The notes beneath the pieces were generated by a model, which was given only the letters and a program-made list of their open reading frames with translations, was not told where the DNA came from and made no database searches. The translations under genes were made by a program, and so were the position numbers. This document shows, in pieces, positions 24,052 to 32,500 of a DNA stretch of 64,000 nucleotides (positions are counted from its first letter, which is position 1; each line of letters opens with the position of its first letter). Location of the stretch: assembly GCF_000720325.1 (NCBI RefSeq), contig NZ_JOJM01000003.1, forward strand, positions 372,001-436,000, read 5' to 3'. This DNA is from Streptomyces sp. NRRL B-1347. GTDB taxonomy: Bacteria; Actinomycetota; Actinomycetes; Streptomycetales; Streptomycetaceae.

Positions 24052-24057
24052 CACTGT

Positions 24058-24082
24058 CAAACATGGGATGTTCCCATGTTTG
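24058..24082. promoter_or_regulatory. GntR operator palindrome
   Basis: Perfect 11-base inverted repeat CAAACATGGGA (24058-24068) and TCCCATGTTTG (24072-24082) around TGT. It lies 55 bases upstream of the GntR-family start and just after TTGACA (24048-24053), a good -35 candidate. It is the obvious autoregulatory site. Confidence 0.7.
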
Positions 24083-24136
24083 AGCATTCAGGAGCGACGC
24101 ACGTCCCAGAACCGTTCGGCAGAGAGGCCCCGACCG

Positions 24137-24898
24137 ATGCCGCTGCGCACCACCGCACGGACCAACCTCGTCGATCTCGTCATCGCCCAGATGGAGAGCC
24201 TCATCGCCGACGGCGAGTGGCCGGTCGGGGCGAAGATCCCGGCCGAACCGCAGCTCGTGGAGCAGCTCTCCGTCGGCCGCAACACCGTGCGGGAGGCCGT
24301 GCGCGCCCTGGTGCACACCGGGATGCTCGAACCCCGCCAGGGCGACGGCACCTATGTGCGCGCCAGCAGCGGCCTCGGCGCGGCGGTGCAGCGGCGACTG
24401 CGCGAGGCGGGCGTCCTGGAGGCGTACGAGGTGCGGGCGTCCCTGGAGCGGGACGCCGCGCGGTACGCGGCCGAGCGCCGCACCCCGGAGGACCTCGACG
24501 TGCTGCGGACGGCCCTCGACGAGCGCGGCCGGGCCTGGGAGGCCGGTGACATCGAAGCGTTCATCGAGGCGGACATGGCCTTCCACCGCGCGGTGGCGGC
24601 CGCCGCCCACAACAGCGTCCTCGCCGATCTGTACGGGCACCTCAGCGACGGGATGCGCTCGACCCTCCAGTCGGTGATCGGTGCCCCGGTCCCCGAGTCC
24701 GTACGGCACCAGATCGGCGCCCACCGGGCGATCCTCGACGCCATCGAGGCGCGGGACCCCGCCGCGGCCGAGTCCGCCGTGCTCGCCCACCTGGCCGAGG
24801 GCATGGCCGCGCTGCGCGAGCACCCCTTCGAGGACACGGACGCCGACGCGGCCGAGTCCGACGGCACGGGCGCGGACGCCCCCGCCCCCACCCACTGA
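24137..24898 (+). CDS. GntR/FadR-family transcriptional regulator
   Basis: A 253-residue FadR-subfamily regulator. The N-terminal winged HTH spans about residues 9-75 (MESLIADGEWPVGAKIPAE; LSVGRNTVREAVRALVHTGMLEPRQGDGTYV in pieces). The all-helical FCD effector domain (about 85-230) shows the metal-binding His pattern in MAFHRAVAAAAHN and later AHRAILDAIEARD. An acidic tail ends PAPTH. It is followed after 26 bases by a CynX-type MFS transporter gene, which is the likely regulated partner. Confidence 0.9.
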   Translation: MPLRTTARTNLVDLVIAQMESLIADGEWPVGAKIPAEPQLVEQLSVGRNTVREAVRALVHTGMLEPRQGDGTYVRASSGLGAAVQRRLREAGVLEAYEVRASLERDAARYAAERRTPEDLDVLRTALDERGRAWEAGDIEAFIEADMAFHRAVAAAAHNSVLADLYGHLSDGMRSTLQSVIGAPVPESVRHQIGAHRAILDAIEARDPAAAESAVLAHLAEGMAALREHPFEDTDADAAESDGTGADAPAPTH

Positions 24899-24924
24899 CA
24901 CCTCACCCCCTCAGGAGACACGGC

Positions 24925-26205
24925 ATGCGCAGGGAAGCGCCCGCCGCCACGGCCACCGTGGCGCGGGACGACGACACCACCGCCCCGGCACCCGGTCAGG
25001 CCCCGCACAGTCCGCCCGGCGTCACCGGGCGCCGTGCGCTGTACCTCGGTCTCGGCGTCGTCCTGCTCGCCCTGAACCTGCGCCCCGCGCTGGTGGCCGT
25101 CTCCCCACTGGCGGACGTCATCCGGGACGACAGCGGCATGTCGGCCACGGCCACCAGCCTCCTCACCGCGCTGCCCCTGCTCTGCTTCGGTCTGCTCGCG
25201 CCGGTCGCGCCGGGCCTCGGCCGCCGCTTCGGCATGGAGCGTTCGCTGCTCGGCACCATGGCGCTGATCTGTGCGGGCACCGCGCTGCGGATGGTGGACT
25301 CGGTGGTCGCCCTGTTCGCGGGCACGGTCGTCATCGGCGCGGGCATAGCCGTCGCCAACGTGCTGCTGCCCGGCCTGATCAAGCGGGACTTCCCGGGGCG
25401 CGCGGGGCTGATGACGGGCCTGTACTCGATGTCCCTGTTCGGCGGCGCCGCGCTCGCGGCCGGCGTCACGCTGCCGGTGCGGGACGCCTCGGGCATGGAC
25501 TGGCGGACCACGCTCGCGTGTTGGGGCGCGCTCGCCGCGCTCGCCCTCGTGGTGTGGCTGCCGCAGGTGCGCTCGCGCACCCGCGTCGGCGCGGCGGCGG
25601 CCCGGCAGGCGGCGCACCCGGTGCGCGGCCTGTGGCGCTCGCCCCTGGCCTGGCAGGTCACCGCGTACATGGGGTTGCAGTCGCTGAACTACTACGCCGC
25701 CGCTGCCTGGCTGCCGACCCTGCTCCAGGACTCGGGGATGAGCGCGGGCGACGCCGGGTGGATGCTGTCGTTCTCGGCGCTGCTCGGCATCACGGGCTCG
25801 TTCGTGACCCCGGTGATCGTGGGCGAGCGGCTGAGCGCGGCGCGGCTCGCGACGCTGGGCGCGGTCCTGTGCGCGGCCGGGTACGCCGGGCTCCTCGCCG
25901 CCCCGGTCGGCGGCGCGTACGTCTGGATGAGCCTGCTCGGGCTCGGCCAGGGCGCGGCGATCAGCCTCGCGCTGCTGTTCCTCGTACAGCGGGCGCCGGA
26001 CGCCCGGCACGTCGCGCAGCTGTCCAGCATGGCGCAGTGCTTCGGCTACGTCCTGGCGGCCACGGGGCCCGCCATCCTGGGCGCCGTGCACGACGTGTCC
26101 CACGACTGGACGATCCCGGTGGTCGTCCTCCTGGTGCTGCTCGTCCCGCAGGTCGTGGTGGGCCTCGGCGCGGCCCGCGACGGGCACGTGCGCGGCAGCG
26201 CGTAA
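24925..26205 (+). CDS. CynX/NimT-family MFS transporter
   Basis: A 426-residue twelve-TM major facilitator protein with the CynX/NimT hallmark LNLRPALVAVSPL near residue 51, where the family has the Arg-Pro motif. AGGAGAC lies upstream of the ATG at 24925. Family members export or import cyanate, 2-nitroimidazole or other small organic anions; the substrate here is unknown. It forms an operon with the GntR regulator. A long hairpin follows the stop. Confidence 0.88.
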   Translation: MRREAPAATATVARDDDTTAPAPGQAPHSPPGVTGRRALYLGLGVVLLALNLRPALVAVSPLADVIRDDSGMSATATSLLTALPLLCFGLLAPVAPGLGRRFGMERSLLGTMALICAGTALRMVDSVVALFAGTVVIGAGIAVANVLLPGLIKRDFPGRAGLMTGLYSMSLFGGAALAAGVTLPVRDASGMDWRTTLACWGALAALALVVWLPQVRSRTRVGAAAARQAAHPVRGLWRSPLAWQVTAYMGLQSLNYYAAAAWLPTLLQDSGMSAGDAGWMLSFSALLGITGSFVTPVIVGERLSAARLATLGAVLCAAGYAGLLAAPVGGAYVWMSLLGLGQGAAISLALLFLVQRAPDARHVAQLSSMAQCFGYVLAATGPAILGAVHDVSHDWTIPVVVLLVLLVPQVVVGLGAARDGHVRGSA

Positions 26206-26223
26206 CGCGTCACATGTACGAAC

Positions 26224-26265
26224 ACCCCTGTGGGGGCGGGCCGTCCGGCCCGCCCCCACAGGGGT
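26224..26265. terminator. Bidirectional terminator
   Basis: Twenty-base perfect arms (26224-26243 and 26246-26265; left arm ACCCCTGTGGGGGCGGGCCG) with a 2-base loop, between the convergent MFS and DUF11 genes. Followed by TTTC on the plus strand. It can serve both directions. Confidence 0.85.
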
Positions 26266-26296
26266 TTCAGGGTTTCGCCTCGACGTCCCGGGGGCG

Positions 26297-28414
26297 TCAG
26301 GGAATCTGCTTGGTCACCTCCAGGTCGGCCGTCGGCTTGGTGACCTTGCCTCCGGGCGGGCCGGTGGTGCTGGAGTTGTTGTCGGTGACCGGGTCCTTGG
26401 TCGCCGACGACACCGTGGCCGTGTTGTCGAGGTCGCCGCCGTCACCGGTGTAGGTGGCGGCGAGCTTCACCTTGAACACCCAGCTGACCGAGGCGCCGGG
26501 CGCCAGGGTCGCGAGCGGTCCGCAGGTGACCGTGCGGCCCGCGGTGCACGGGTCGTCGGACGAGACGAAGCTCAGCGCCGTGGGCAGGACGTCGGACACC
26601 TGGACCTGTTCGGCCTGGGACGGGCCCTTGTTGGTGACCGTCACCGTGTAGTCGAAGGTCTCGCCGGGGGCGACGGGCTCGTCCGTGGCGGGCTTCTTCA
26701 CGATCGCGAGGTCGGCGGCGGGCGCCGCGATCACGCCGTCCGGCGGTCCCGCGGTGTCGGTGTCGTTGTCGCTGCTCGGGTCGATGTTGTCGGCGGTGAC
26801 GTGGGCGGTGTTCTTGATGTCACTGCCGTCGCCCTGATAGGCGGGGTCCACCTTCACCGTCAGCGTGTACTCCACGGTCTCGCCGACCTTGAGCGGGGTC
26901 GTCCGCCGACAGTTCACGACCTGCCCGGAGACCGTGCAGCCTGCGGGCGAGGAGGAGACGTACGACAGGCCCGTGGGCAGGGCGTCGGTGAGCTTGACGT
27001 TGTACGCGTCGGCCGACGGGCCCTTGTTGGTGACGGTGATCTTGTAGTCGAAGGTCTCGCCGGGGCGCGGCGCGGTGTCGCCGACGGCGGTCTTGGTCAC
27101 GGCCAGGTCTGCCGTGGGCTTGTTGACCTTGCTGCCCGGCACCCCGGCCTCCGCGCTGTTGTTGCCCGGGACGGGGTCCGTCGTGTCGGAGGAGACGGTC
27201 GCGGTGTTCTTGATGTCGCTGCCGTCGCCGGTGTACTCGGTGTCGAGCCGGACGGTGAACTTCCACGTCTTCGACGCGCCCGGTTCGAGGACGGCCTGCG
27301 GCCCGCAGGTGACGTCCTGGCCGGAAGCGGTGCAGCCGTCCGCCGAGCCCACGAAGGCGAGCCGCGCGGGCAGGGTGTCGGTCGCCTTTGCGTTCAGCGC
27401 CCTGGAGGGTCCGTCGTTGGTGACGGTCACGGCGTACTCGAAGGTCTCACCCGGCGCGATGGGCGTGCTGGTCGTGGGCTCCTTGCCCGCCCAGAGGTCG
27501 GCCTGGGGCTCGCTGACGCCGCCCGGCGGGAGCACCGCCTTGCTGGTGTTGTTGGTGAGGTCGGGGTCCTTGGAGTCGGACGTCGACGTCGCGGTGTTGC
27601 GCAGGTCGGAGCCGTCACCCTGGTAGGCGGCGCTCAGCTTGACCTTGAACGTCCACTTCACGGAGGCACCGGGGGTGAGCCTGGCGTGCGGACCGCACGT
27701 CACCGTCTGTCCGGACGCCGTGCACGGGTCGGCCGACGACACGAACGAGACGCCGTCGGGCAGCGTGTCGGTGGCCCGCACGTTGCGGGCGTCCGAGAGC
27801 CCCGCGTTGGAGGCCTCGATCTCGTACTCGTACTCCTGACCGGGCACGATCGGCCCGGTGCCGAGGGCCGTCTTCACGGTCGAGACGTCCGACTCGGGCG
27901 TGAAGGGTCCCGGCGGCGTGACGGGGTCCGGCTTGTTGTTGTCCGGGTCGGGGTCGGTGGCCTCCGACGTGCCCGACGCGCTGTTGCCGAGGTCCGAGCC
28001 GTCGCCCTGGTAGGAGGAGCTCAGCCGGGCGAGGAACGTCCACTTCTTGGTCTGGCCCACGCCGAGCTGCGGCTCCGGACCGCAGGTCACCGTGCGCCCG
28101 CTGGCCGAACAGCCGTCGGCCGACGACACGAACGACATGCCCTCGGGCAGCGTGTCCGACGCCGTCACGTTGCGGGCCACCGAAGGCCCGTTGTTCTTCG
28201 CCGTCAGCGTGTACGTGATCAGTCCGCCGGGCGGTGTGTCCGCCCGGCCCGCCGCGGGCAGGGCGCGGCTCAGCTGCGTGGTCACCCGCGGCCCCGCGCC
28301 GGACTGCGCCGCCGCCCGCGCCGGATCCTGGCCGGACCACTGCGGCAGCACGCAGACCAGCGCGGCCACCGCGGCGCCCACGAAGGCGCGTCGGCGATGT
28401 CGTGTCGTACTCAT
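26297..28414 (-). CDS. Secreted DUF11-repeat protein, third gene of the surface operon
   Basis: A 705-residue protein with a signal peptide (STTRHRRRAFVGAAVAALVCVLPQW, cleavage near ARAAAQ) and five DUF11 Ig-like repeats of about 125-130 residues. Each has NxGPSxAxNVxxTDTLPxGxxFVSS, a disulfide-type Cys pair (DGCSASGRTVTCGP) and YQGDGSDLxNxATV. It has no anchor. It ends abruptly with KPTADLEVTKQIP, which is the first strand of a further repeat. The gene lies 84 bases downstream of a similar gene and probably in the same operon. Confidence 0.85.
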   Translation of the reverse strand: MSTTRHRRRAFVGAAVAALVCVLPQWSGQDPARAAAQSGAGPRVTTQLSRALPAAGRADTPPGGLITYTLTAKNNGPSVARNVTASDTLPEGMSFVSSADGCSASGRTVTCGPEPQLGVGQTKKWTFLARLSSSYQGDGSDLGNSASGTSEATDPDPDNNKPDPVTPPGPFTPESDVSTVKTALGTGPIVPGQEYEYEIEASNAGLSDARNVRATDTLPDGVSFVSSADPCTASGQTVTCGPHARLTPGASVKWTFKVKLSAAYQGDGSDLRNTATSTSDSKDPDLTNNTSKAVLPPGGVSEPQADLWAGKEPTTSTPIAPGETFEYAVTVTNDGPSRALNAKATDTLPARLAFVGSADGCTASGQDVTCGPQAVLEPGASKTWKFTVRLDTEYTGDGSDIKNTATVSSDTTDPVPGNNSAEAGVPGSKVNKPTADLAVTKTAVGDTAPRPGETFDYKITVTNKGPSADAYNVKLTDALPTGLSYVSSSPAGCTVSGQVVNCRRTTPLKVGETVEYTLTVKVDPAYQGDGSDIKNTAHVTADNIDPSSDNDTDTAGPPDGVIAAPAADLAIVKKPATDEPVAPGETFDYTVTVTNKGPSQAEQVQVSDVLPTALSFVSSDDPCTAGRTVTCGPLATLAPGASVSWVFKVKLAATYTGDGGDLDNTATVSSATKDPVTDNNSSTTGPPGGKVTKPTADLEVTKQIP

Positions 28415-28498
28415 CTCACATCGGTTCCGTTCGTGCTCCGGTCACGTACACCGCTGTACGGACGTGCGAGGGGTATCCCGCCACCGCGGCGGGACCCG

Positions 28499-30580
28499 TC
28501 AGCTGGGGGTGTTCTCGGCCGTCTTGTCGAATTCGAGGTCGGCGGTCGGCGGCTTGACCCGGCCGCCGGGCACGGTGGCGCTGCCGCTGTTGTTGCCGGT
28601 GTCGGGGTCGGCGGTGTCGGCTTCGGCCGTCGCGACGTTGAGGACGTCCGTGCCGTCGCCGCTGTAGTCCGCGTTGAGCCGCACCCGGAACGTCCACGAC
28701 GTGGTGGCCCCCGGCGCCAGGGTCGCGACCGGTCCACAGGTGACCGTGCGGCCCGCGAGCGCGCAGGCGTCGGCGGACGACACGAAGGTGAGCGAGGTCG
28801 GCAGGGGGTCGGTGACCCGCACGGCGCGCGCGACGGACGGACCCTTGTTGGTGACCGTCACCGTGTACGCGTACTCCTCGCCCGGGGCGACCTGCGCGGT
28901 GGTCGTCGTCTTCTTGACGGTCGCGAGGTCGGCCGATGGCGCCCGCACCCCGCCCGGGGGCTGGGCGGCCGTGCTGGTGTTGTTGGCGAGGTCGGGGTCG
29001 CTGACGTCGTGCGTGACCTTGGCGATGTTGCCGAGGTCGGAGCCGTCGCCCTGGTACGCGGCGTCGAGCTTGACCCGGAACGTCCACGACACCGAGGCGC
29101 CCGCGGCGAGCCTGGCCGCGGTGGGACAGGTGAGGACCTGCCCGGACGCCGTACAGCCGTCGGTGGAGGACACGAACGTCAGGCCGGTCGGCAGGGTGTC
29201 GGTGACCCGCACATTGGCGGTGTCGGACGGCCCGTTGTCGCGGACCGTGATCCGGTACTCGAACTCCTCGCCGGGGCGCACCGGGCCCTGCCCGACCCCC
29301 GCCTTGGTCACGGAGGCGTCGGCCCGCGCGGTCACGGTCGTGGACGCGGTCGCCGTGTTGTCGGCCGAGTCGGTGTCGGAGCGGTCGCCGGGGGCGATGA
29401 CCGTCGCCGTGTTGGTCAGGGTCGTCGGCTGGGCCGGGGCCGTGCCGGTGACGGTGTAGGTCACGGTGCCGTCGCGCGCCAGGTCGGCGGTGGTGTCGAG
29501 GGGCCCGGACCCGGACGCCGTGCCGCAGGCACTGCCCGAGCTCGCCGAGCAGGTCCAGGTGACGCCGGTGAGCCCGGGGGCCGCGTCCTTCACGGTCGCG
29601 CCGGTCACCGCGTTGGCGTTGCTGTTCTTCACGGTGACCGTGTACGTGACCGGTCTGGTCCCGGCCGCCACGGTGGCGGGCTTGCCCGTCTTGGTGACCG
29701 ACAGGTCCGCCGGGACGTTGATCTTGAGGTCGCCGATCTCGTGGTTGTTCGTGGCGCCGCCGGTGCCCGCGGAGAAGCCGACGCGCAGGCTGGACGGCAG
29801 CGCCGGCTGGCCGCTCACGGTCGACACGTCGAAGTCGCTGATGAGCTTGGTGAAGTCGGTGCCGGGCCCCGAGTCGGACCAGACCGACACGAGGAGGTTG
29901 CCGCCGCTGGGCTGCACGGTGACGCGCACGGTGCGGAACTTGGCGCGGCTGCCCGTCTCGACGGTGCCGCCGGGACCGCTCGCGGAGGTGCCGAACCGGT
30001 AGCCGGTGGTGCCGTTGCCGCCGCCGCGCAGCACGACCTTGTTGGCCTGCGCGCCCGGGCCGCTCGCGCCCGTCGAGTTGGACGAGAAGTTGCCGAACTC
30101 GTCGATGCCGATGCCGAGGAACGCACCGGGTACGCCGTTGCTGGTGCACCGGGACGCGCTACCGGCGCACGCGTAGCCGAGGGCACCGCCGGTGGCGCCG
30201 GTCCCGGTCGCCGCGGAGCCGTCGGCGAGGAAGAACGCCAGACCGTCGCCCCGCTTGCCGTCGAAGGTGCTGCCGCCGTAGGTGGCGTACGTGAACTCCG
30301 CGACGATGCCGAGGCTGGTCGGGAACGAGTCCTTCATCTGCCACGACCCGGCCCTGGACGCCTGGGCGGGCGTGAGGCGCAGCCAGCCGTCCGAGTAGGA
30401 GGCACTGCCCGTTGCGGTGCCCAGGTCGTTGCCGTTGTCGAAGCCCTCGTGGACCGGGAAGGTCAGGTCGACCCGCGCGGCCGAGGCGGCCGGGGCGATC
30501 AGCCCGCAGAGCAGGGCGCCGAGCGCGAGCAGCAGGGCGGCGAGCCGCCGCGGGCCCGCCGGATGCCGGGAGGTCGTCAT
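28499..30580 (-). CDS. L-type lectin-like domain plus DUF11 repeats, secreted
   Basis: A 693-residue protein. Signal peptide (RRLAALLLALGALLCGLIAPAASA in outline, about 1-34), then a legume-lectin-like beta-sandwich (about 35-230: EGFDNGNDLG, RGDGLAFFLADG, GIGIDEFGNFSS, and VGFSAGTGG), then a conserved-repeat DUF11-like domain and three further DUF11 repeats. It ends PTADLEFDKTAENTPS, again a stub of the next repeat. The start lies at the stop of the upstream LPDTG gene (TGATG), with GGGGAGGGG ahead of it; GTG 30583 is an alternative. No anchor of its own. Confidence 0.85.
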   Translation of the reverse strand: MTTSRHPAGPRRLAALLLALGALLCGLIAPAASAARVDLTFPVHEGFDNGNDLGTATGSASYSDGWLRLTPAQASRAGSWQMKDSFPTSLGIVAEFTYATYGGSTFDGKRGDGLAFFLADGSAATGTGATGGALGYACAGSASRCTSNGVPGAFLGIGIDEFGNFSSNSTGASGPGAQANKVVLRGGGNGTTGYRFGTSASGPGGTVETGSRAKFRTVRVTVQPSGGNLLVSVWSDSGPGTDFTKLISDFDVSTVSGQPALPSSLRVGFSAGTGGATNNHEIGDLKINVPADLSVTKTGKPATVAAGTRPVTYTVTVKNSNANAVTGATVKDAAPGLTGVTWTCSASSGSACGTASGSGPLDTTADLARDGTVTYTVTGTAPAQPTTLTNTATVIAPGDRSDTDSADNTATASTTVTARADASVTKAGVGQGPVRPGEEFEYRITVRDNGPSDTANVRVTDTLPTGLTFVSSTDGCTASGQVLTCPTAARLAAGASVSWTFRVKLDAAYQGDGSDLGNIAKVTHDVSDPDLANNTSTAAQPPGGVRAPSADLATVKKTTTTAQVAPGEEYAYTVTVTNKGPSVARAVRVTDPLPTSLTFVSSADACALAGRTVTCGPVATLAPGATTSWTFRVRLNADYSGDGTDVLNVATAEADTADPDTGNNSGSATVPGGRVKPPTADLEFDKTAENTPS

Positions 30581-32247
30581 CACTTCGGCCCCTCCCCCGC
30601 TCCGCGCCGCCGCACGGCCGCCACCAGGAGGCCGCCGCAGGTCACCGCGGCGCCCGCGGCCCAGCCGAGCCAGGCGGGCACGTCACCGCCGGTGTCCGGC
30701 AGCTCGCCGTGGTCGCCGGTCCTGACGTACACCGTGTGCGGCGGGTTCTGGTTGTCGCTCGGGTCCGGGTCCTTCGTCGTGGAGGTCACCGTGGCGACGT
30801 TCTCGATCCTGCCGAGGTGACGGGTCTGCGCCGTCGCCACGCGGACGGTGAGCGCGTACGAGACCGAGGTGCCGGACGCGAGGCGGTCGGGTCCCGGGCA
30901 GACGACGAGCCGCCCGCCGTCGTCCGGGGCGCAGCCGTCCGGGGAGCCGACGAAGTGCAGGCCCTTGGGCAGCGGGTCGGTCACCCGCAGGCCGCGCGCG
31001 GTGCCGGGACCGTTGTTGTGCACGGTGATCCGGTACGTGAAGGTCTCGCCGGGCCTGACCCACTCCCGGCCGCCGGGCAGGACGGCCGTCTTGGTCAGCG
31101 TGAGGTCGGCGCGGCCCCAGTCCGGCGGGACGGGCAGACCGGTCACGGACGCCGTGTTGTTGCTCGCGTCGGGGTCGCGGGTCTGCGAGGACACCGAGGC
31201 CAGGTTCACGATGTCCCGGCCGTCGCCCTCGTAGTCGTCGGCGAGGCGTACGGTCACGACCCAGGTGTGGGACGCGCCGACGGCGAGCTCCGGCAGCGGG
31301 CCGCAGGTGACGGTCCGTCCGCTCGCGGTGCAGCCGTCCGCCGACGAGACGAAGACGAGGGCGCCCGGGAGCCGGTCCTGGACCGTGACGCCGACGGCCT
31401 GCGAGGGGCCGTGGTTGACGGCGGTGATGCGGTACTCGTACACCCCGTCCGGCGCCGGGGCCGAGCCCGCGGCGCGCCGCTCCGAGCTCGGCCCGTGGTG
31501 CGAGCGGACCTCCAGGTCGGCCCTGGCTGCCGACGCCGGACGGCCGCGGTGCTTGCGGGCCTCCGGTGTCGGCGACGACGGCGGGGCGGACGACCGTGGG
31601 GCGGTGCGCCTGGGCTCCGCATCCTCGCCCGGAACGCGCGGGGCACGCGGGGCGCTCGGGGGCGGGCTCGTCCGCGCGGGGGCGGCGGACGGGGTGGCCT
31701 TCGGGGCCGTGGACGGGCGATCCGACGCGGCCTCGCGGGGCTGCGCCTGCGGGCCCTGCCGCGGCGTGCTCTTGCCGGGCGCCGGCGCGGCGGAGGGGGA
31801 GGCCGACGCCGCCGGTGTCGGAGTCGGTGAGGCGGAGGCTGAGGCGGGCACGGATCCCGGGGGCGACCCCGAGGGCGACGGCGACGCGCCCGCGTCGGGT
31901 GACGCGGCGTCACCGGAGGGCGGGGGCGCGGACGCCGACGGCGGCACCTCCGCGGCCGCCGGGCCGGACTCCGGACCCGATGCGGGACCTGATGCAGGAC
32001 CTGATGCAGGACCTGATGCAGGACCTGATGCAGGACCTGATGCAGGGCCCGATGCGGGGCCCGATGCCGGACCTGATGCCGTGCCAGGTGGCGCGCTCGA
32101 CGGCGACGGAGCCGGCGAGGCCGCGAGGGCGGCCGCCGTGACCGCTGCCGCGGGCGGCGCGACCAGGGCCGCCGCACCGGCCGCGAGGGCCACCGCGCCG
32201 CGCGGCCAACGGCGCGCGGCCGCCCGCCGTCTGAGATTGTGTCGCAT
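30580..32247 (-). CDS. LPDTG wall-anchored DUF11 protein with low-complexity stalk
   Basis: A 555-residue surface protein. A basic signal peptide is followed by an Ala/Pro/Ser-rich stalk (about 45-250) that includes eight or more SGPA units, then two DUF11 repeats (NHGPSQAVGVTVQD; NNGPGTARGLRVTD). The C-terminus is a class E-like sortase signal: LPDTG at 516-520, a hydrophobic span (VPAWLGWAAGAAVTCGGLLVAAV) and RRRGAGEGPK. AAGGGG precedes the ATG at 32247. It is the first gene of a three-gene operon, and its stop overlaps the next start, so it likely anchors the other two to the wall. Confidence 0.88.
   Translation of the reverse strand: MRHNLRRRAAARRWPRGAVALAAGAAALVAPPAAAVTAAALAASPAPSPSSAPPGTASGPASGPASGPASGPASGPASGPASGPASGPASGPESGPAAAEVPPSASAPPPSGDAASPDAGASPSPSGSPPGSVPASASASPTPTPAASASPSAAPAPGKSTPRQGPQAQPREAASDRPSTAPKATPSAAPARTSPPPSAPRAPRVPGEDAEPRRTAPRSSAPPSSPTPEARKHRGRPASAARADLEVRSHHGPSSERRAAGSAPAPDGVYEYRITAVNHGPSQAVGVTVQDRLPGALVFVSSADGCTASGRTVTCGPLPELAVGASHTWVVTVRLADDYEGDGRDIVNLASVSSQTRDPDASNNTASVTGLPVPPDWGRADLTLTKTAVLPGGREWVRPGETFTYRITVHNNGPGTARGLRVTDPLPKGLHFVGSPDGCAPDDGGRLVVCPGPDRLASGTSVSYALTVRVATAQTRHLGRIENVATVTSTTKDPDPSDNQNPPHTVYVRTGDHGELPDTGGDVPAWLGWAAGAAVTCGGLLVAAVRRRGAGEGPK
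31968..32086. repeat. 12-base minisatellite inside the LPDTG gene
   Basis: Unit TGATGCAGGACC repeated with variants TGATGCGGGACC, CGATGCGGGGCC and TGATGCCGGACC, about nine copies. It codes for SGPA repeats in the stalk. In-frame gain or loss of units would change stalk length. Confidence 0.85.
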
Positions 32248-32437
32248 CGAGAGACCCCTTCACATCGGGCACGGCAAGGCGGCACCGTTCCGGTCCGGCC
32301 GAAACGCAAGATCTTTTTATCCGACTTTTTCCGCTTTGAGATGATCAAGGGATGCGAACGAGTGAGAAGGGGGCATCGAACAGCCCAGCGGGAGCGCCAC
32401 CATGACGCTCCGTGAAGCTCCGCGGCGGGGCGCGACA

Positions 32438-32475
32438 CGACGAGACCCCGGGCCGTGGGGCCCGGGGTCTCGTCG
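32438..32475 (-). terminator. Terminator after the GH65 gene
   Basis: Seventeen-base perfect stem, left CGACGAGACCCCGGGCC (32438-32454), right arm 32459-32475, loop GTGG. It lies 26 bases after the stop of the leftward GH65 gene. The rest of the 253-base gap (32248-32437) is AT-richer around 32310-32345 and probably holds the DUF11 operon promoter. Confidence 0.8.
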
Positions 32476-32500
32476 CGGCGGGAACGGCGGACGGCGGCGG

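Noticed and set aside
26801..30820. A 1339-codon open frame on the plus strand opposite the DUF11 genes
   Set aside because: It is antisense to two clear secreted DUF11 genes and has the arginine/glycine/alanine composition typical of shadow frames in high-GC DNA. No ribosome binding site and no recognisable domain.
31968..32086. The 12-base array as a CRISPR or regulatory array
   Set aside because: There are no spacers and the units are in frame inside the LPDTG gene, coding for SGPA.
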